Source of the DNA: Boswellia sacra
Taxonomy: Eukaryota > Streptophyta > Magnoliopsida > Sapindales > Burseraceae
Direction: 5' to 3'
DNA length: 64,000 nucleotides
Assembly: GCA_013180625.2 (NCBI GenBank)
Contig: SNVD02012237.1
Span: forward strand, 558,001-622,000
The notes beneath the pieces are model-generated. The model worked only from the letters and a program-made list of their open reading frames with translations, made no database searches and was not told the origin of the DNA. Below, piece after piece: positions 1 to 12,980 of this stretch. The position numbers and the translations under genes are program-made. Every line of letters starts with the position of its first letter. Positions within the stretch are counted from its first letter, which is position 1.

Positions 1-106
1 AATACGATAAAAATTTATAAGGTTCTGAATTTTATACACATAAACCTAGAAATACTTGTCAATTTCACTATGTTTATTTATTTAATTGACTACTATCACT
101 ATGCAT

Positions 107-141
<35 letters not shown>

Positions 142-2793
142 ATTTCCAACAAAATCCAACTCATTACAGTCTTCTATTTTTGGCGTATGGGACAAGATGA
201 ATTGCACCAAAATATTTTTCCAGAATGTTATCAACTTATATTGAGGGCAAAGAACTATTTGAAAGTTCCACTTGTGTATAATCTCGATTGATGACTGAAG
301 AATAATTTATAAATAAACAAATTGACTTCTAACCTTATTTAACACGACACATATACACAGCTTCCAAGGTCTTTCTCTCCAAAACTTTGATTTTTCTCTA
401 ATTAAATCTCAAGGCTCAAGTTCACCGACGAATGAAGTGGTCTTGCATACTGTTTACAAATCAAAATATTTTTAATAAATAGAAAGGCCACATGTAGTGC
501 TCTCATACCTTGGACAACTCTTGCATTTCTCTGTTCTTGTTTATTTTCTAATTAATGTTTGTTGTGGTAAACATTTTAAAGAATTTATTAACCATAAAAT
601 CATATAAAAAATGTTGAGATATGCAAAGAAAATTAAAGATGGCATTCCCTAAAATCTTGTTTAGAACAATTATTCTATTAACGTTTATTATTTCTCCTTG
701 TCACAAAGTTAATAGGCTAACTTCATCCCTTCATTATAGTTGGCGTTTTCATTCTTCTTTCAGCTAGAGTAGTGGTTCCTCTTGCCCAATTCTCTAGAAT
801 GGTTTTAAATTTTGTGGTTTCTATATATATATTAGAAAATACACGGTAAAGTTATTAAAATTTTGTCATAACTATTTTTTTGACACATATTCATTATTGT
901 GTATTGTTAACTTGAGTAATGTTTCAGTTACATACTTCATAGAAACTCTTACACGTAAATTAATGGTATCTCTCATTTATTATCATTTCATTCACCATCA
1001 TTAATTGTGGACATTTTTACTTTTACTTTTTAATTTATTTGATGTTAAATTAATTTGTTTGTATATAAACACAAGATCTTGTACAAATTTTTGAATTTAT
1101 TTTTTTTCTTGATAATTTATTGAGTTAAATTTTTATTTTCACTCTTTCATTGATTTAATGTATGACACATGAATTCCTAATTTGTATACAAATTTTTGTT
1201 TATATGTGCACCATTTTTCAAGAAACTTAAAACCATCATAATTGCATGAGTAATCTTTTAAAACAAAAATTTTTTTCGTTCAACATTTTGAGGAGGTAAT
1301 ATAGATTTGTTTGTTCATATTTGGTCAAACAAAAACAAAAATTTTATTGTTTTTTTAAATTTTATTACTTAAAGAATTCTTATCGTACCTGTGATGTAAG
1401 ATAGAATTAATACTTGCACTTTGATTCTAAAGTTATTTTATTAATGATTCCTAAAGTGAGAATAAAAAATTATTTTATTATTTTAAAGTTATATGGCGAC
1501 TATGTTATTTATGACCACACGTTTCGAAGTCAATAGAATTGATGAGCTTTAATTCTTCAGTCAAAAGAAGTTTCAAGAAAATCATTATTTTCCACATCTA
1601 TTAATTTCCAATGAAAATCAATTTCCTATGAGCTGGTAGAAAAAGACTCTGACCAAGTTGTGTGAATTAAGGGATTCAAATAAGGTGGGCTTTTTTTGTT
1701 TTACTATATGAAGCAGAGAGGTCTCAACTCTGTTTCATGAATCGCCTCTTTATAGATAAACACATAAAAATTTTAAAAATTAAAAGAGAGATTGTATTTC
1801 TCACAAGTTGCATGGTTTAAATTTTCCACACTTTGGATGACTTAGAACTTGCCTCATTCTAACTTACCAAAGACATCCTTCTAATTAATTTTAGGCTTCG
1901 CAGTGTACACGTTTCTTTATTGTTTTTACTTTTCTTTTTCATGAGAACCTAAGCGATTGATTGGGGTTATCTGAAATAATAGACTACTTCATAAGCAGAG
2001 TTAGTATTATATATCCTACAAGCTTTAATTTGATTTCGACAATTGATTATAAAATTGTTGGGATCTTTTAGTCAATTTCTTGATTCTACTAAATTTTTTA
2101 TTTAAGTAAAACAAGTAAAAGGAATAGGAAACTATAATTAGACTTGTACAAAAAATAGGAATTCTACTCCTATTAGGAATGACATTTGTTTAATTAGCTT
2201 AGCAGAAGGGAGGACAAGTTTTGGTTATATGCATGCATACATACATTAGTATTATAAAAACAGAGTAACAAAAGAAAAACTAAATAACAAAATAGCAACA
2301 AAACAGAGCAACAAAGGTACCTGAACCCCTCTTGTCTAGTGTTGTTCACCATCTCGGGTTACATAACTACTTGCGTGAAATTATTGGGTTACATAGTCCC
2401 TCACACTCCTTAGACTTGTCCACAACTCTTTCAAACTTCAGCCAATTGGTCCAATGGTTAGAAACACTTGTACAATATCATCTTACTTAATTTGTCCAAC
2501 GTCGTAAGCCTGGATTAATGCCTGTAGCTTAATAACCCTTTGAAATAACTATGTAATAGGTTTACAATACTTAGGCAAGTGGCATGTCACATAGCAAGGA
2601 TTTTGTAATTGATATCAAGCAATATTATATAACAGAATAAATAGTATTAATCTTACAAACTTTGCATGCAAACCCGATGTCCTATTACTCATTTATTCAT
2701 ACATCATCACTCTCTATTAAATGAGTTGATTTTGTATATTCACTGCCCCTATCACATATAATAAATCAGTTTATAAACAAGAGTTTGTATATG
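1..2793. repeat. Tandem segmental duplication, copy 1 (cut by window start)
   Basis: Non-coding AT-rich DNA that recurs at 3128-5640 in the same orientation. Anchors include the run at 142-205 matching 3426-3490, the block at 1600-1740 matching 4950-5090, and 2249-2790 matching 5100-5640. Copy 1 has about 500 extra bases (roughly 1747-2247) that copy 2 lacks. Identity is clearly below 100 percent with many small indels, so this is an old duplication. The short open frames in it do not correspond between copies in a way that suggests coding. No gene is seen. Confidence 0.85.
109..141. repeat. Compound (AT)n(AC)n microsatellite
   Basis: Alternating AT followed by alternating AC. The matching place in the duplicate, 3391-3426, is (GT)n(AT)n(AC)n, so the array has changed since duplication. 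Confidence 0.9.
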
Positions 2794-2965
2794 ATAACTG
2801 CAATCAAGCGCTTAGGTTCTCATGAAAAAGAAAAGTAACTGCAAAGTCTAAAATTAATTAGAAGGACGTCTTTGGTAAGTTAGAATGAGGCAATTTCTAA
2901 GTCGTCTAAAGCAAAATGTGGAAAATCTGTAACATGTAACTTCTGAGAAATAAAGAAAAGTTGAT
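1785..2965. repeat. Inverted repeat with arms 1790-1965 and 2803-2965
   Basis: The arm at 1790-1965 reappears reverse-complemented at 2803-2965. For example, CATTCTAACTTACCAAAGAC on the left is mirrored by GTCTTTGGTAAGTTAGAATG on the right. Arms are about 165 bases with a few mismatches, and the spacer is about 840 bases. Both arms lie in the parts of copy 1 that are absent from copy 2, while the spacer between 2249 and 2790 is shared. It may be a foldback or MITE-like insertion that was partly lost in copy 2. No clear target-site duplication was found. Confidence 0.75.
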
Positions 2966-3127
2966 GTCTGTATGAGGGAGCTATCTTTATCGCCTGGCTT
3001 CTTCCTAGCATCAACTCTCATGCATCTTCAATCCTTCCACAATGTGGTCATACAATTATAACTTTCACCATCATAAAAATATCATTGACAAATCTATAAC
3101 TTTCACCCATAAATGCAACAATTTTAG

Positions 3128-5640
3128 TCAATACGATAACAACTTATAAGGTTCCAAATTTTATACACATAAACCTAGAAATACTTGTCAATTTCACTAT
3201 GTTAATTTATTTAATTAACTACTGTCACTTCGCATAATTTTTGTAATATATATATATAAAATATGACATGACTCTTTAATTTGGCACATGTTCATTTTTG
3301 TTTATTACTAACTTGAGTAATTTAATTTGTACGTATAAACTTTGAATAAATGATATTGTATATAAATTGATATAGTATTACTTATTTATTGTGTGTGTGT
3401 GTATATATATATATATACACACACAAAATTTCCAACAAAATCCAACTCATTACAGTCTTCTATTTATGGCGTATGGGACAAGATGAATTGCACCAAAATA
3501 CAAGTTTTCCAGAATGTTATCAACTTATATTGAGGGAAAGAACCGTTTGAAAGTTCCACTTGTGTAAAATCTTGATTGATGACTGGAGACTAATTTTTAT
3601 ATAAAGAAATTGACTTCTAACCTTATTTAATACGAAAAAGATACACAGCTTTCAAGGCCTTTCTCTCCAAAACTTTTATTTTTCTCTAATTAAATCACAA
3701 GGCTCAAGTTCACCATCCAATGAAATGGTCTTGCATACTGTTTACAAATCAAAATATTTTTAATAAATGTAAAGGCCACATGTAGTACTCGTCGCCTTCA
3801 AACCGTACAAAGCTATATATCTATCATCCCGTGGACAACTCTTGCATTTCTCTTTCTTGTTTATTTTCGAATTGATGTTTGTTATTGTAAACATTTTAAA
3901 GAATTAATTAACCATGAACTCTTATAAAATTTGAGATATACAAACAAAATTAAACGTAATTACAAATTACATTTTTTTGATGATGATTCTATACAAAACA
4001 TTCCCTAAAAGCTTTTTTAGAACAATTATTCTATTAACGTTTATTATTGCTCCTTTTGACAAAGTTATTTAGCTAACTTCATCCCTTCATTATATTTGGC
4101 ATTTTCATTCTTCTTTCAGCTAGAGCAGTCGTTCCTCTTGCCCAATTCTCTAGAATGGTTTTAAATCTTGAGGTTTCTATGTACATAAGAAAATACACTG
4201 TTAAGTTATTGAGATTTTGTCATAACTATTTTATTGACATATATTCATTATTGTATATTGTTATCTTGAGTAATGCTACAGTTTCACTCTTTATAGAACC
4301 TCTTACACATAACTTGATGGTATCTCTGATTTACTATCATTCCATTCACCATCATTAATTTTGGACATTTTCACTTTTACTTTTTAATTTATTTGATGTT
4401 ACATAGTTTGTACATTTATACAAGTTCTTGTACAAATGTTTGAATCCATCTATTATTGTTCTTGATCATTTATAGAGTTAAATTTTTATTTTCACTCTTT
4501 CATTGATTTGATTTGTGACATATTAATTCATAATTTGTATATAATTTTTTGTTTACTATGTGCACCGTTTCCCAAGAAACTTAAAACCATCATAATTACA
4601 TGAGTAATTTTTTAAAACCATTTTTTTCGTTCAACGTTTACAAAAAGTAATATAGATTTGTTTATTAATATATGGTAAAAAAAACAAAATTTTTATTGTT
4701 TTTTAAAATTTTATTACTTTAAAGGATTCTTATTGTATCTGTGACGTGAGATCGAATTAATACTTATACCTTGATTCTAAGGTTATTTATTAATGATTCC
4801 TAAAGTAAGAATAAAAAATTATTTTATTAATTTAAAGTTATATGGCAACTACATTATATATGACCGCTCGTTTCGAAGTCAATATCATTGACGAGCTTTA
4901 ATTATTTAGTCAAAAGAAGTTTCAAGAAAATTATTATTTTCTACATCCATTAATTTCCAATGAAAATCAATTTCCTATGAGCTGGTAGAAAAAGGCTCTA
5001 ACCAATTTGTAGGAATTAAGGGATTCAAATAAGGTGGGCTATTTTTGTTTTATTATATGAAGCAGAGAGGTCTCAACTCTGTTTCATGAATTGCCTCTTA
5101 TTATTATAAAAACAGAGCAACAAAAGAAAAACATAACAAAATGGCAACGAAACAGAGCAACAAAGGTACCTAAACCCGTCTTGTCTATAGTTGTTTACCA
5201 TCTTAGGTTACACAACTACTTGCGTGAAATTATTGGGTTACACAGTCACTCAAACTCCTTGGTCTTGTCCACAACTCTTTCAAACTTCAGCCAATTGGTC
5301 CAATGCTTAGAAACACTTGTACGATATCATCTCACTTAATTTGTTCAACATCATAAGCCTAGATTAATGTCTGTAGCTTTGTACCCCTTTGAAATAACTA
5401 TGTAATAGGCATACAATACTTAGGCAAGTAGCATGTCACATAATAAGGATTTTGTAATTGATGTCAAGCAATATTATATAAAAAATAAATAGTATTACTC
5501 TTACAAACTTTGTATGTAAACCGATGTAGTATTACTCATTTATTCATATATCATTACTCTTTATTAAATGAGTTGGTTTTGTATATTTTCTGCCTCTATC
5601 ATCATATAATAAATTAGTTTGTAAACAAGAGTTTGTATAT
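3128..5640. repeat. Tandem segmental duplication, copy 2
   Basis: Second copy of the block that starts the window. It lacks the segment equivalent to 1747-2247: the copy passes directly from the match of 1745 to the match of 2249, at about 5097-5100. It stops matching at 5640, exactly where copy 1 enters the right arm of its inverted repeat at about 2800. No coding signal. Confidence 0.85.
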
Positions 5641-7288
5641 AAAGTTTATAAGACTATTATTATTATAACATAAGATATAACCACTCATGGATCACTAAGA
5701 AGTTTCAGTGCTAATGATATATTTGCCATTTTGAACTATGATTTAGAGGGTAGAAGAAAATTTTGCAATTAATGGAATGAAGAAGTTAGTGGACAGTAAA
5801 ATATATAAATAGATAAGTAGATACATAATATTTGTATTTCTAAGAATCTGTTTTGTTTCTTCTTTAGATTATTGTTTTTGATGAATTAGAGTTAATTATA
5901 GCTATTAAATTTTTTATGTAATTTTTATTTATAACCTCCATAAACATAACTTGTCCTTTTTATTTAGAGAATAATAGACCAGTTATAGTAAATACAAAAA
6001 TAACTCATTAAATTAAATACATGTTACCCATTAAACCAAAGAAAACAATCAAAACTAGGGTTGAATTTTGAATGAATCTTGAATCACACAAAAATAGTAT
6101 ATATATCTTTAAAATAATTTGTAGTGATCTCATATGTATATTCAAATTCTCAACTCTATGCAATAAAGGTTAATTGTCACTCATGACCTAAAGCTTGCGA
6201 CTCAACCTGAGCTCGACAACCGGTTCAACAATCATTGAGATCCCTTGTCGTACGTTTCAAAAACATTGTTGATTGTTACCAATCAAACTAACCCTTTAGC
6301 TTGCAGTTGATTCTTGACAAAAATTCCCAAGACCAACTACAAAGCAATTAATAATTCTATCAATCCCTTGGAAATATACAAACATAGAGGTGGCCTTTAA
6401 ATGGCACAATTTGAAGTATAGCATATCATTCATTAAAATTAAAAATGATCATTCATTCAATTGCGGTGTGAAGTATATCAAACTACGATAATACAATGTT
6501 TTCTAGTGCCTGCTTTATACGAGTTTACATGAAAACCTTTTTGGATTAGTTTAAAACAGGAAACTGATAAATTTCTAGATAAGGGTTACGATAAAACCTT
6601 TTATTTAAGAAATAATTAATTGATAATTAGTTCATATAAAAAGTCAAAAAATATCAATTAAACCATGTATGAGCAATCACATTGTGTGTAGTGACCATGA
6701 ATACTATAGGTGAATAATAACAATTAACAATAATATACAAGAATGGTTTTAGTGAACAGCAAAATGCAAGATGGTGCTAATGAATAGTAACATGAAGTAG
6801 TATTCTGGAATAGTACTTGAAACAGTAAATTCATAAAATGATATTAAAATAAAAATATATACTTTTTGGGCTTTTTGAAAGTTTCTTTTTTTGGTAGTTA
6901 TACCTTGAATGCCTTATTATCGTGGTTAGAATCCCTCTAAATGGGTACAACTTAGAAAGGTATTCTAAACTTAATGGACCTTGAATGCATTGTTCTATGC
7001 TAAACATTAGGCCCAGAAGCCCTATGGGTGGGTTAAATCTACTTCGCTTTAAAAGAGTATCTTTGTCTTGACATATCAAGCTTCATTATCTCCTGGCTAT
7101 ATATTATAGAATAGTTGTATTCAACCCTCACATTTTAACTCATTAGTCTCCACTTTTAATTTTATATCTTATGACATCTTTACCCTAAAATAAAAGTACT
7201 AAATAGGGCAAATAAATTCTTAATATAAATCCATACTATTTACCATATTATGAACCCTAATTCTCCTAGACACTGAAATCATTATTTT
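5641..7288. other. Intergenic, no feature recognised
   Basis: AT-rich sequence between the duplicated block and the LTR-like stretch that follows. The longest open frame, on the minus strand at 6831-7079, has no recognisable motif. Nothing else is seen. Confidence 0.6.
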
Positions 7289-8429
7289 TGTTAGGACAAT
7301 GGCATGTGGATTGTCACGTGTTCAACTATATGGAGTTGGCATTGCTTTATTGGCATTTTGGAGAAAATAAAGACCTTAATATTTTGATTTTCCTGTTTCA
7401 ACTTAGCCAGTTAGGAAACTCACAACTGTAGAATCTGCAGAATATTTCCAGAATCTATTTTTATTCTTTGGAAAGATTTTTATTTGATTTTCCTTTAGGA
7501 AAGATTCTTTATTCTAGTTCATTGTTGATGGCTCTAAAATATTTTTGTTTTTTTAAGCATCCAAGATTTGCAGATACATAAAGATTTTAGAAATCCCTAT
7601 GTGGCAAGAATGTTGAATATTTGTTTTCTTATTCTTTTGCATATTCGTTTCCTATTTCAGTTTACACCGACTTTACTACTTCAGTTAGGAAAGACTTAAC
7701 TGTTAAATATTTTCAGTATATTGTTTTCAGTTTTCTAAAATATTTATTTTATCTTGTATTAGGAAAGATTATGATCATGATTATTCATTGAATATCTTAA
7801 ACATGATTTACATTTTCTAAACTTCAAGATATGCAGGTTATTTGATTGATATTAAAAAGATCTTGAAGAATCTTTATTGGATAAGAATTGCTTGTTTGAT
7901 GAGTTTTGATATAAGAAGACTTTTATTTCATGCACAGTTTAGGATATTAAAAGATTATTTCCTATTATCCATTGATCTTTATCTCTTAAACTATGTTGAA
8001 GATCTCGTGGGAGAAAGAAAGGAATTACAGTTGAATGGGAGCACTAAATAAAGCAATCTTCATGGTTGGAAGACTTACGCATTCATAGAAGAAAACAATG
8101 TAGTGAAGCTGTGAGAGCCAGGCTAAATTGCGTCTTTTTATTATGTCTTTGTTTATATGAGAGCATTGAGCTTTAAGCGTGGATTTGAGTGCTTGCTTGA
8201 GCCTGTAATGGTTATAAGTCTATAAGGCTTGGGGGATAATTGCTTTAATGAGTCTGTAACTGGTATCATGGTCGTCTCTTTCTTAACCAGTGTAGTTACG
8301 ATATTCGTGACTAATAAAATGCAGAAAACTTTGTTGAGTCTTACTAGGAGAGTGTTTTACAGTCAAGAAGGGTATTGATCTATTGGGTAGAGAAGTGCAG
8401 CAAGCTTAGGAAGTTGGTCCATGACACAT
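7289..8429. other. AT-rich stretch with weak LTR-like character
   Basis: Starts near TGTTAGGACA, contains several AGGAAAGATT-like repeats, AATAAA-like signals at about 8050 and 8310, and a partial initiator-tRNA-like TGGTATCA at about 8254. These would fit an old LTR, but no matching end, target-site duplication or partner LTR is seen. The 69-codon frame at 7842-8051 has no known domain. Left as unassigned. Confidence 0.25.
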
Positions 8430-9943
8430 CTGAAAAAGGATTGTCTCCCAAGTATAGGAGTGTCGAAGTAATAATCCCGGTGAGACCGAGGTCGATCCAC
8501 GAGGAAGGAGATTTAGCGTACACATATAAGCTAAATAAATGTGATATGGATGATTAAAAGAAATAACAAGAGAATATCAATAAATATGTAAGATGGTAGG
8601 CGGTATTACCGACCATTCAAATATAAAACAAAAAGCAAGAGGAGGTAAAACCAACCATGGAAATAGGTGGTATAACCAACCATAGTAAATTAAAGAACAA
8701 TTTCATTAAGGTGGTAGAACCTACCATAGTAAATAAAATAAAAAGTTAATAAACAATAGAATAATTAAAATACAAGAGGAATTAACACAATAACAATGAA
8801 GGCTAAGGTTAGGGGATCCTCCCTTGATATTTCAAATAAGGATAATTAACCCATTTTAGTTATATGAATTATATTTGTTTCATTACCAATATTTATACCA
8901 CTTCTTGTAAATGGGTTCAAGCATCCAATGTGCCAATCACAATATGTCTACAACAAATCAAGGTTCCTAACTAGATTTGTGTCGGTAAGGAAGAACCATA
9001 CATCATCTAGAAAGGACCCAAGCATTTGATGTGCCAAGGATTGTCGACAATGGATCAAGACCTCCACTTTACGAGTGGTGTCAAGATTGATTAAGAAAAT
9101 AAATGTAACTCATATAAAATAAACAACATAAGATTATAATAATTAAGCATATATCAAGGGTTAGAGAATTCTTACTCTCATATCAAGGGTTTCACCCTTT
9201 CACCTTAGCAAGAGAAATTAGAAGAACATTATAATAGAAAGAAAATAAAATGCAAGAAAAAGGAAATTCATTAATAACATAAACACACAAAACACAATAC
9301 AAGATCCTAGCCAAAGCCAAAATGTTCCAGCCAAGGCCAAGATGCCCTAATGGGTCAAAAGGCACCTCTATTTATAGATACATCCAGGGGCAAACTTGTC
9401 AAATTACAAGGGCATAATTGTCAAATATTAGTTGTAAATATCTTTGACAATTGGGATCATTAGGCACCGACTTTGACCATCAATTTTGAGATCGAAATGT
9501 TGTGAATTTTAATCACATGTCTTCATGAAAGTTGTAGATATTTCTCTCAGCTTTATAGAACATATTGCTTTGCACAATTTGGATACGTATTTTGAGAGAT
9601 ACGGTCCAAATTACTGAGCCTGGTCAGACTAGGCCGAGATGTAGATGGGTTCACTTCAAGCCCAATTTTGGTCCACTAAGAGCCCGAATTTGATGATGCT
9701 TGTGAAATGCAATCTTGTAGAAAATTGAATCATCTTTCCAAAACATTAAGAATTGCATCATTCTGATATATAAATAGAGAGTTATGCCAATTTTACCGAA
9801 CCTGTAACAAAACCAAAATTAAGAGGAATTAATTCCAAAGATGCAAATGCTACAAATATGCTTAAGTTGAGGAATTTAATGACACTATTAATGCAATATG
9901 ATGAACTAACTCTTATTAAACATGCATATTTAAGTGTTCATCA
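8430..9943 (-). mobile_element. LTR of Athila-like element B, minus orientation
   Basis: Read on the minus strand this begins TGATGAACAC at 9943, directly after a purine-rich tract (minus-strand GCTAGTTGGGGGTG, at 9944-9957). It carries a TATA box (TATAAATAG, about 9368-9376) and runs to the GTCTCACCGGGATTATTACT motif typical of the U5 end of this retroelement class, near 8470. The far end, about 8430, is approximate because no partner LTR end or target duplication was found. The first 545 bases recur on the plus strand from 14393. Confidence 0.65.
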
Positions 9944-11280
9944 CACCCCCAACTAGCTTATTGCTAGTCCCTAGCAATTAAAGCGTTATTATTTAGAAGT
10001 GATTTATAGAATTTTCCATCCAAGGTGGTCATTATTGCACTCTCCTTGATTTTATCCAAATAAACAAACTCTCAACCAATTATTATTATTATTTTTTTTA
10101 TGACTCATGTACCCTTCAGTCAAGATATCAATAAACCTCATTTTTGTGCTCAGTTAACACATGACTATGGGGCTTATTAGAAAGAAGTCATATCGGTTCT
10201 AATATTTGTTAAGGCTAACAACTTTAGGTAGGGGGCATTCATTTATTTTATATATATATGTGTTTTTTTTTTTTGAAAGAATGCATCTTTAACCCATGTA
10301 GCGAGCCTTAGGCTAATGGCTCCCAGACCAGTTGGCCTTAGGGCATTAGGTGTTTAGACACCCCTTCGAGCTTAACGACTCGGGTTGCCGATGCTTTATT
10401 TTTGCTTAGAAACTTATGGATAGTGTAATGTTCAATCCCATTAAGCTTTCTCCTTAATCCATGTAGCGAGCTTTAGGCCAATAGCTCCCAAACCAGTTGG
10501 TCTTAGGGTATTAGGTGTTGAGGTACCCCTCGGGCTTAATTGCTCGAATTAAGGAGGCTACGAGACCAAACTTATCCACAATTGCTCTCTTCTTCTTTTT
10601 TTCACTTTTTTTTCACTTTTTTTTAACTTTTCCCTTCCTTTGTGTTGTTATCCTAAACAAAACAAAAGAACTCAATATTACAACATTTCATTTTGCCATC
10701 CACAATCATGCATCAAGGTATGTGTGTGTGTGTGAAGAAAGGTTCATGAATCTTGCTTAATGAGTACATAAGCACACAATTTTTAAATGATAAAGTTGTG
10801 AGAGTTCATGGATTTGAATAATTCAAAGTGAAATGAATAAGACCTCCTTGTTATAAAATTCAAAAATCAAGACTAAATAATATCATGTTAGCTAAAATGA
10901 GTTTACAAGATCAAAATAAAATGACAAATTGGTTAGAATGGGTTTCAAGAGTTCAAATTGGCCCTCCATACTCTGCCATTCCTGACCCAGAATGCGTCTC
11001 AAGAGGATTTGAACTCCTTACACCGCACTCTAAATCTAATTACTAACTCGCTTTTTTTTTTTTTGCAAGCAAAAGAAAATTAAAGACATACTTATGTCTA
11101 CTATCCTTCCCCCCCAACCAAATGAAACATTGTCCTCAATGTTTAAATGTAGAGAGATAAAGTATAGGGGACATTACCTGAAGCTTCTTTATTCAAGAGA
11201 GACGACCTAAAAGACTCATAGAATAAAATGTTACAAATAAAATAAAAGACAAGAAATTTAAAATTGATGGCACACATGCA

Positions 11281-11435
11281 TGTGTATAGGTAGTTGTGAC
11301 TGTGGCTCACATCTTCCTCTGGTTTTACGTCTAGAAACAGCTTAAACACCTTCTATGAGTTGGGGATATGCTTCCCATCCAATTTTCTTATAAACTGTCA
11401 AATAGGGTCATTTTGAGTCAGATTCCCAAGACTAT
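11281..11435 (-). pseudogene. C-terminal remnant of the carlavirus-CRP-like gene, minus copy
   Basis: On the minus strand this matches the end of the cysteine-rich ORF and its 3' flank at 36195-36340 and at 12175-12330, including the QFIRKLDGK coding stretch and the following stop. It is the left-arm counterpart of the plus-strand pseudogene next to it. The zinc-binding part is not found on this arm, and the LOG-like gene that should follow is deleted. Confidence 0.6.
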
Positions 11436-11916
11436 GAAGAAAATGAGGGAAAAGAAAAGAAAATGAATGCAAGGTGAGCAACAGTTTTTATGAAACTGAA
11501 AAACCGACTTTAAAAGCTATGGAGTACCATATCTACCACTTGACCGAAAAATAAAAGACAAACACACACTAACATATAAAATAAAAACAAACTAGAAATG
11601 ATAGCAAAAATCAAGAATAAAAATGAAAATGAAAATGAAAATATGGCACAAACGAATAAAATTTGATTAAAAGGGCAAAATAGAAATATCTTCGAAAGTA
11701 ATTTACCACGATCAAAAATATGCCATTGAGGTGGTACCTTTCTTTTTCCTTTATTTGTAAGAATGGAAAAGATTACCACTAATTGAGTTTGTCTGTCCTT
11801 GAGGCATGCATTCTTGAGTGTGGATGTTTCTTCCTGCATTTTTTCAAAGCATGGCTCCCAACTCTTAATCTCTTTCACCTGTACAAAATCAAGCAATGAA
11901 AATTCTTTAGAAGCAA

Positions 11917-12262
11917 TGGGAAAAAGCTCTTATGCCAAAAAGCAAAGAGCGAAAAGGTTACAAGTTTGTCCCAGATGTGCAAGATGGACTTGTAACCAGC
12001 GTTGCCGCTCCTTGGGATATTGTCTAACAATCGAGAGGATAAACTACAGTTCATTAAGAATGGACTGAGTAAGGAGTCTTTGATGATATATGAACGACTC
12101 TGAGATGCAGTTGTGGACTTTTGCAGCGTGAAATTTTTAATTTGTGGACACAATTTCGAGATGAGCAGGACGCTATAGTCTTGGGAATCTGACTCAAAAC
12201 GACCCTGTTTGCCAGTTTATAAGAAAACTGGATGGGAAGCAAATCCCCAACTCATAGAAGGT
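11917..12262 (+). pseudogene. Decayed carlavirus-CRP-like (nucleic-acid-binding) gene in element B
   Basis: Starts at an ATG followed by the basic segment GKSSYAKKQRAKRLQ and a cluster C-x2-C-x4-C-x3-C (CPRCARWTCNQRC). This parallels GKSYYAKRRKAKRLQ and C-x2-C-x3-C-x3-C in the intact ORF at 35717-36268. After GY a frameshift moves the rest (RxREDKL..FIKNGLS in the other copy) into another frame, so the protein is broken. Nucleotide similarity continues to the stop before 12262. Upstream the sequence differs from 35717-35900, so the N-terminal half is missing or replaced. The family assignment is by motif pattern only. It lies 5' of the LOG-like remnant, in the same order as in the element at 31709-39494. 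Confidence 0.6.
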
Positions 12263-12574
12263 GTTTAAGCCGTTTCTGGACGTAAAACCAGAGGAAGATG
12301 TGAGCCACAGTCACAACTACCTGTACATATCATGCGTCCCATCATTTTTGAATTTTAATGCCTTATAGCTGTCATTTTTGAATTTGTATCTTTTGCTTGA
12401 CTTATGTTGTCTTATTTCATCATCTTTTTTTGAATTTCTATGCATTATTGTCATATTTTTCAAAAAGCAACCGAGCTACTTATTTAGATGTCATCATTAG
12501 CATACCTTTTTGCACTCCATAAATACCACATCTCTTATTCTCTTCCTCACACAAAGTTAGAGAGTTGCATAGAC

Positions 12575-12980
12575 ATGGAGGGAACTTCACAACGTCGAAT
12601 CCAAAGGATATGTGTATTCTGCGGATCTCGACCGGGTAAAAGTGAGGAGTTTGTAGAAGTAGCAAACTATCTTGTTGGCTACTGGCTGAAAGAAAGATTC
12701 ATGTGGTTTATGGGGAGGTAGGCATGTGCACATGATCATCCTAAAGCTCCATAATTGGGATGATCACTAGTATTACAAGGTGGCTTTGGACTTTTGAAAA
12801 AATTTTCAAATTCCTCTTGGGCCCAACTGAATAAGATAAAAAAAATTAGATTTGTTGAATGTTAAGGTTTCTTTGATCCTTTAATAAGTTTTTTGATGAG
12901 CTGTAGAAAGCGAGAAAGATCCTTGTTTCTGCCACTTCTGCTGGTGAGTTACTTGACAAATTACAGAAGTTGGTATGAAC
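12575..12980 (+). pseudogene. LOG-like cytokinin-activating enzyme remnant in element B
   Basis: An ATG at 12575 opens a frame with RRIQRICVFCGSRPGKSEEF, the N-terminal signature of LONELY GUY proteins, parallel to RRFQNICVFCGSQFGKDREF at 36890. The match fades after about 45 codons (a frame lesion near 12690), and the central catalytic PGGxGTxxE part is deleted. C-terminal coding sequence reappears at about 12855-12980 (FFD..., ATSAGELLDKLQ in another frame). A TATA-like CATAAATA lies at about 12520. It is intronless, so it derives from an mRNA-like copy. Non-functional as it stands. Confidence 0.75.

Noticed and set aside
6831..7079. 82-codon minus-strand ORF
   Set aside because: No motif, low-complexity ends, no promoter or neighbouring exon support.
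7289..8361. Solo LTR starting TGTTAGGACA and ending TTTTACA
   Set aside because: Flanking bases do not match, no second copy in the window and no adjoining internal sequence; kept only as a weak note.
11510..11896. 128-codon minus-strand ORF with a hydrophobic C-terminus
   Set aside because: Its sequence corresponds to the non-coding leader at 35590-35700 in the related element; the hydrophobic part comes from an AAAATGAAAATG run.
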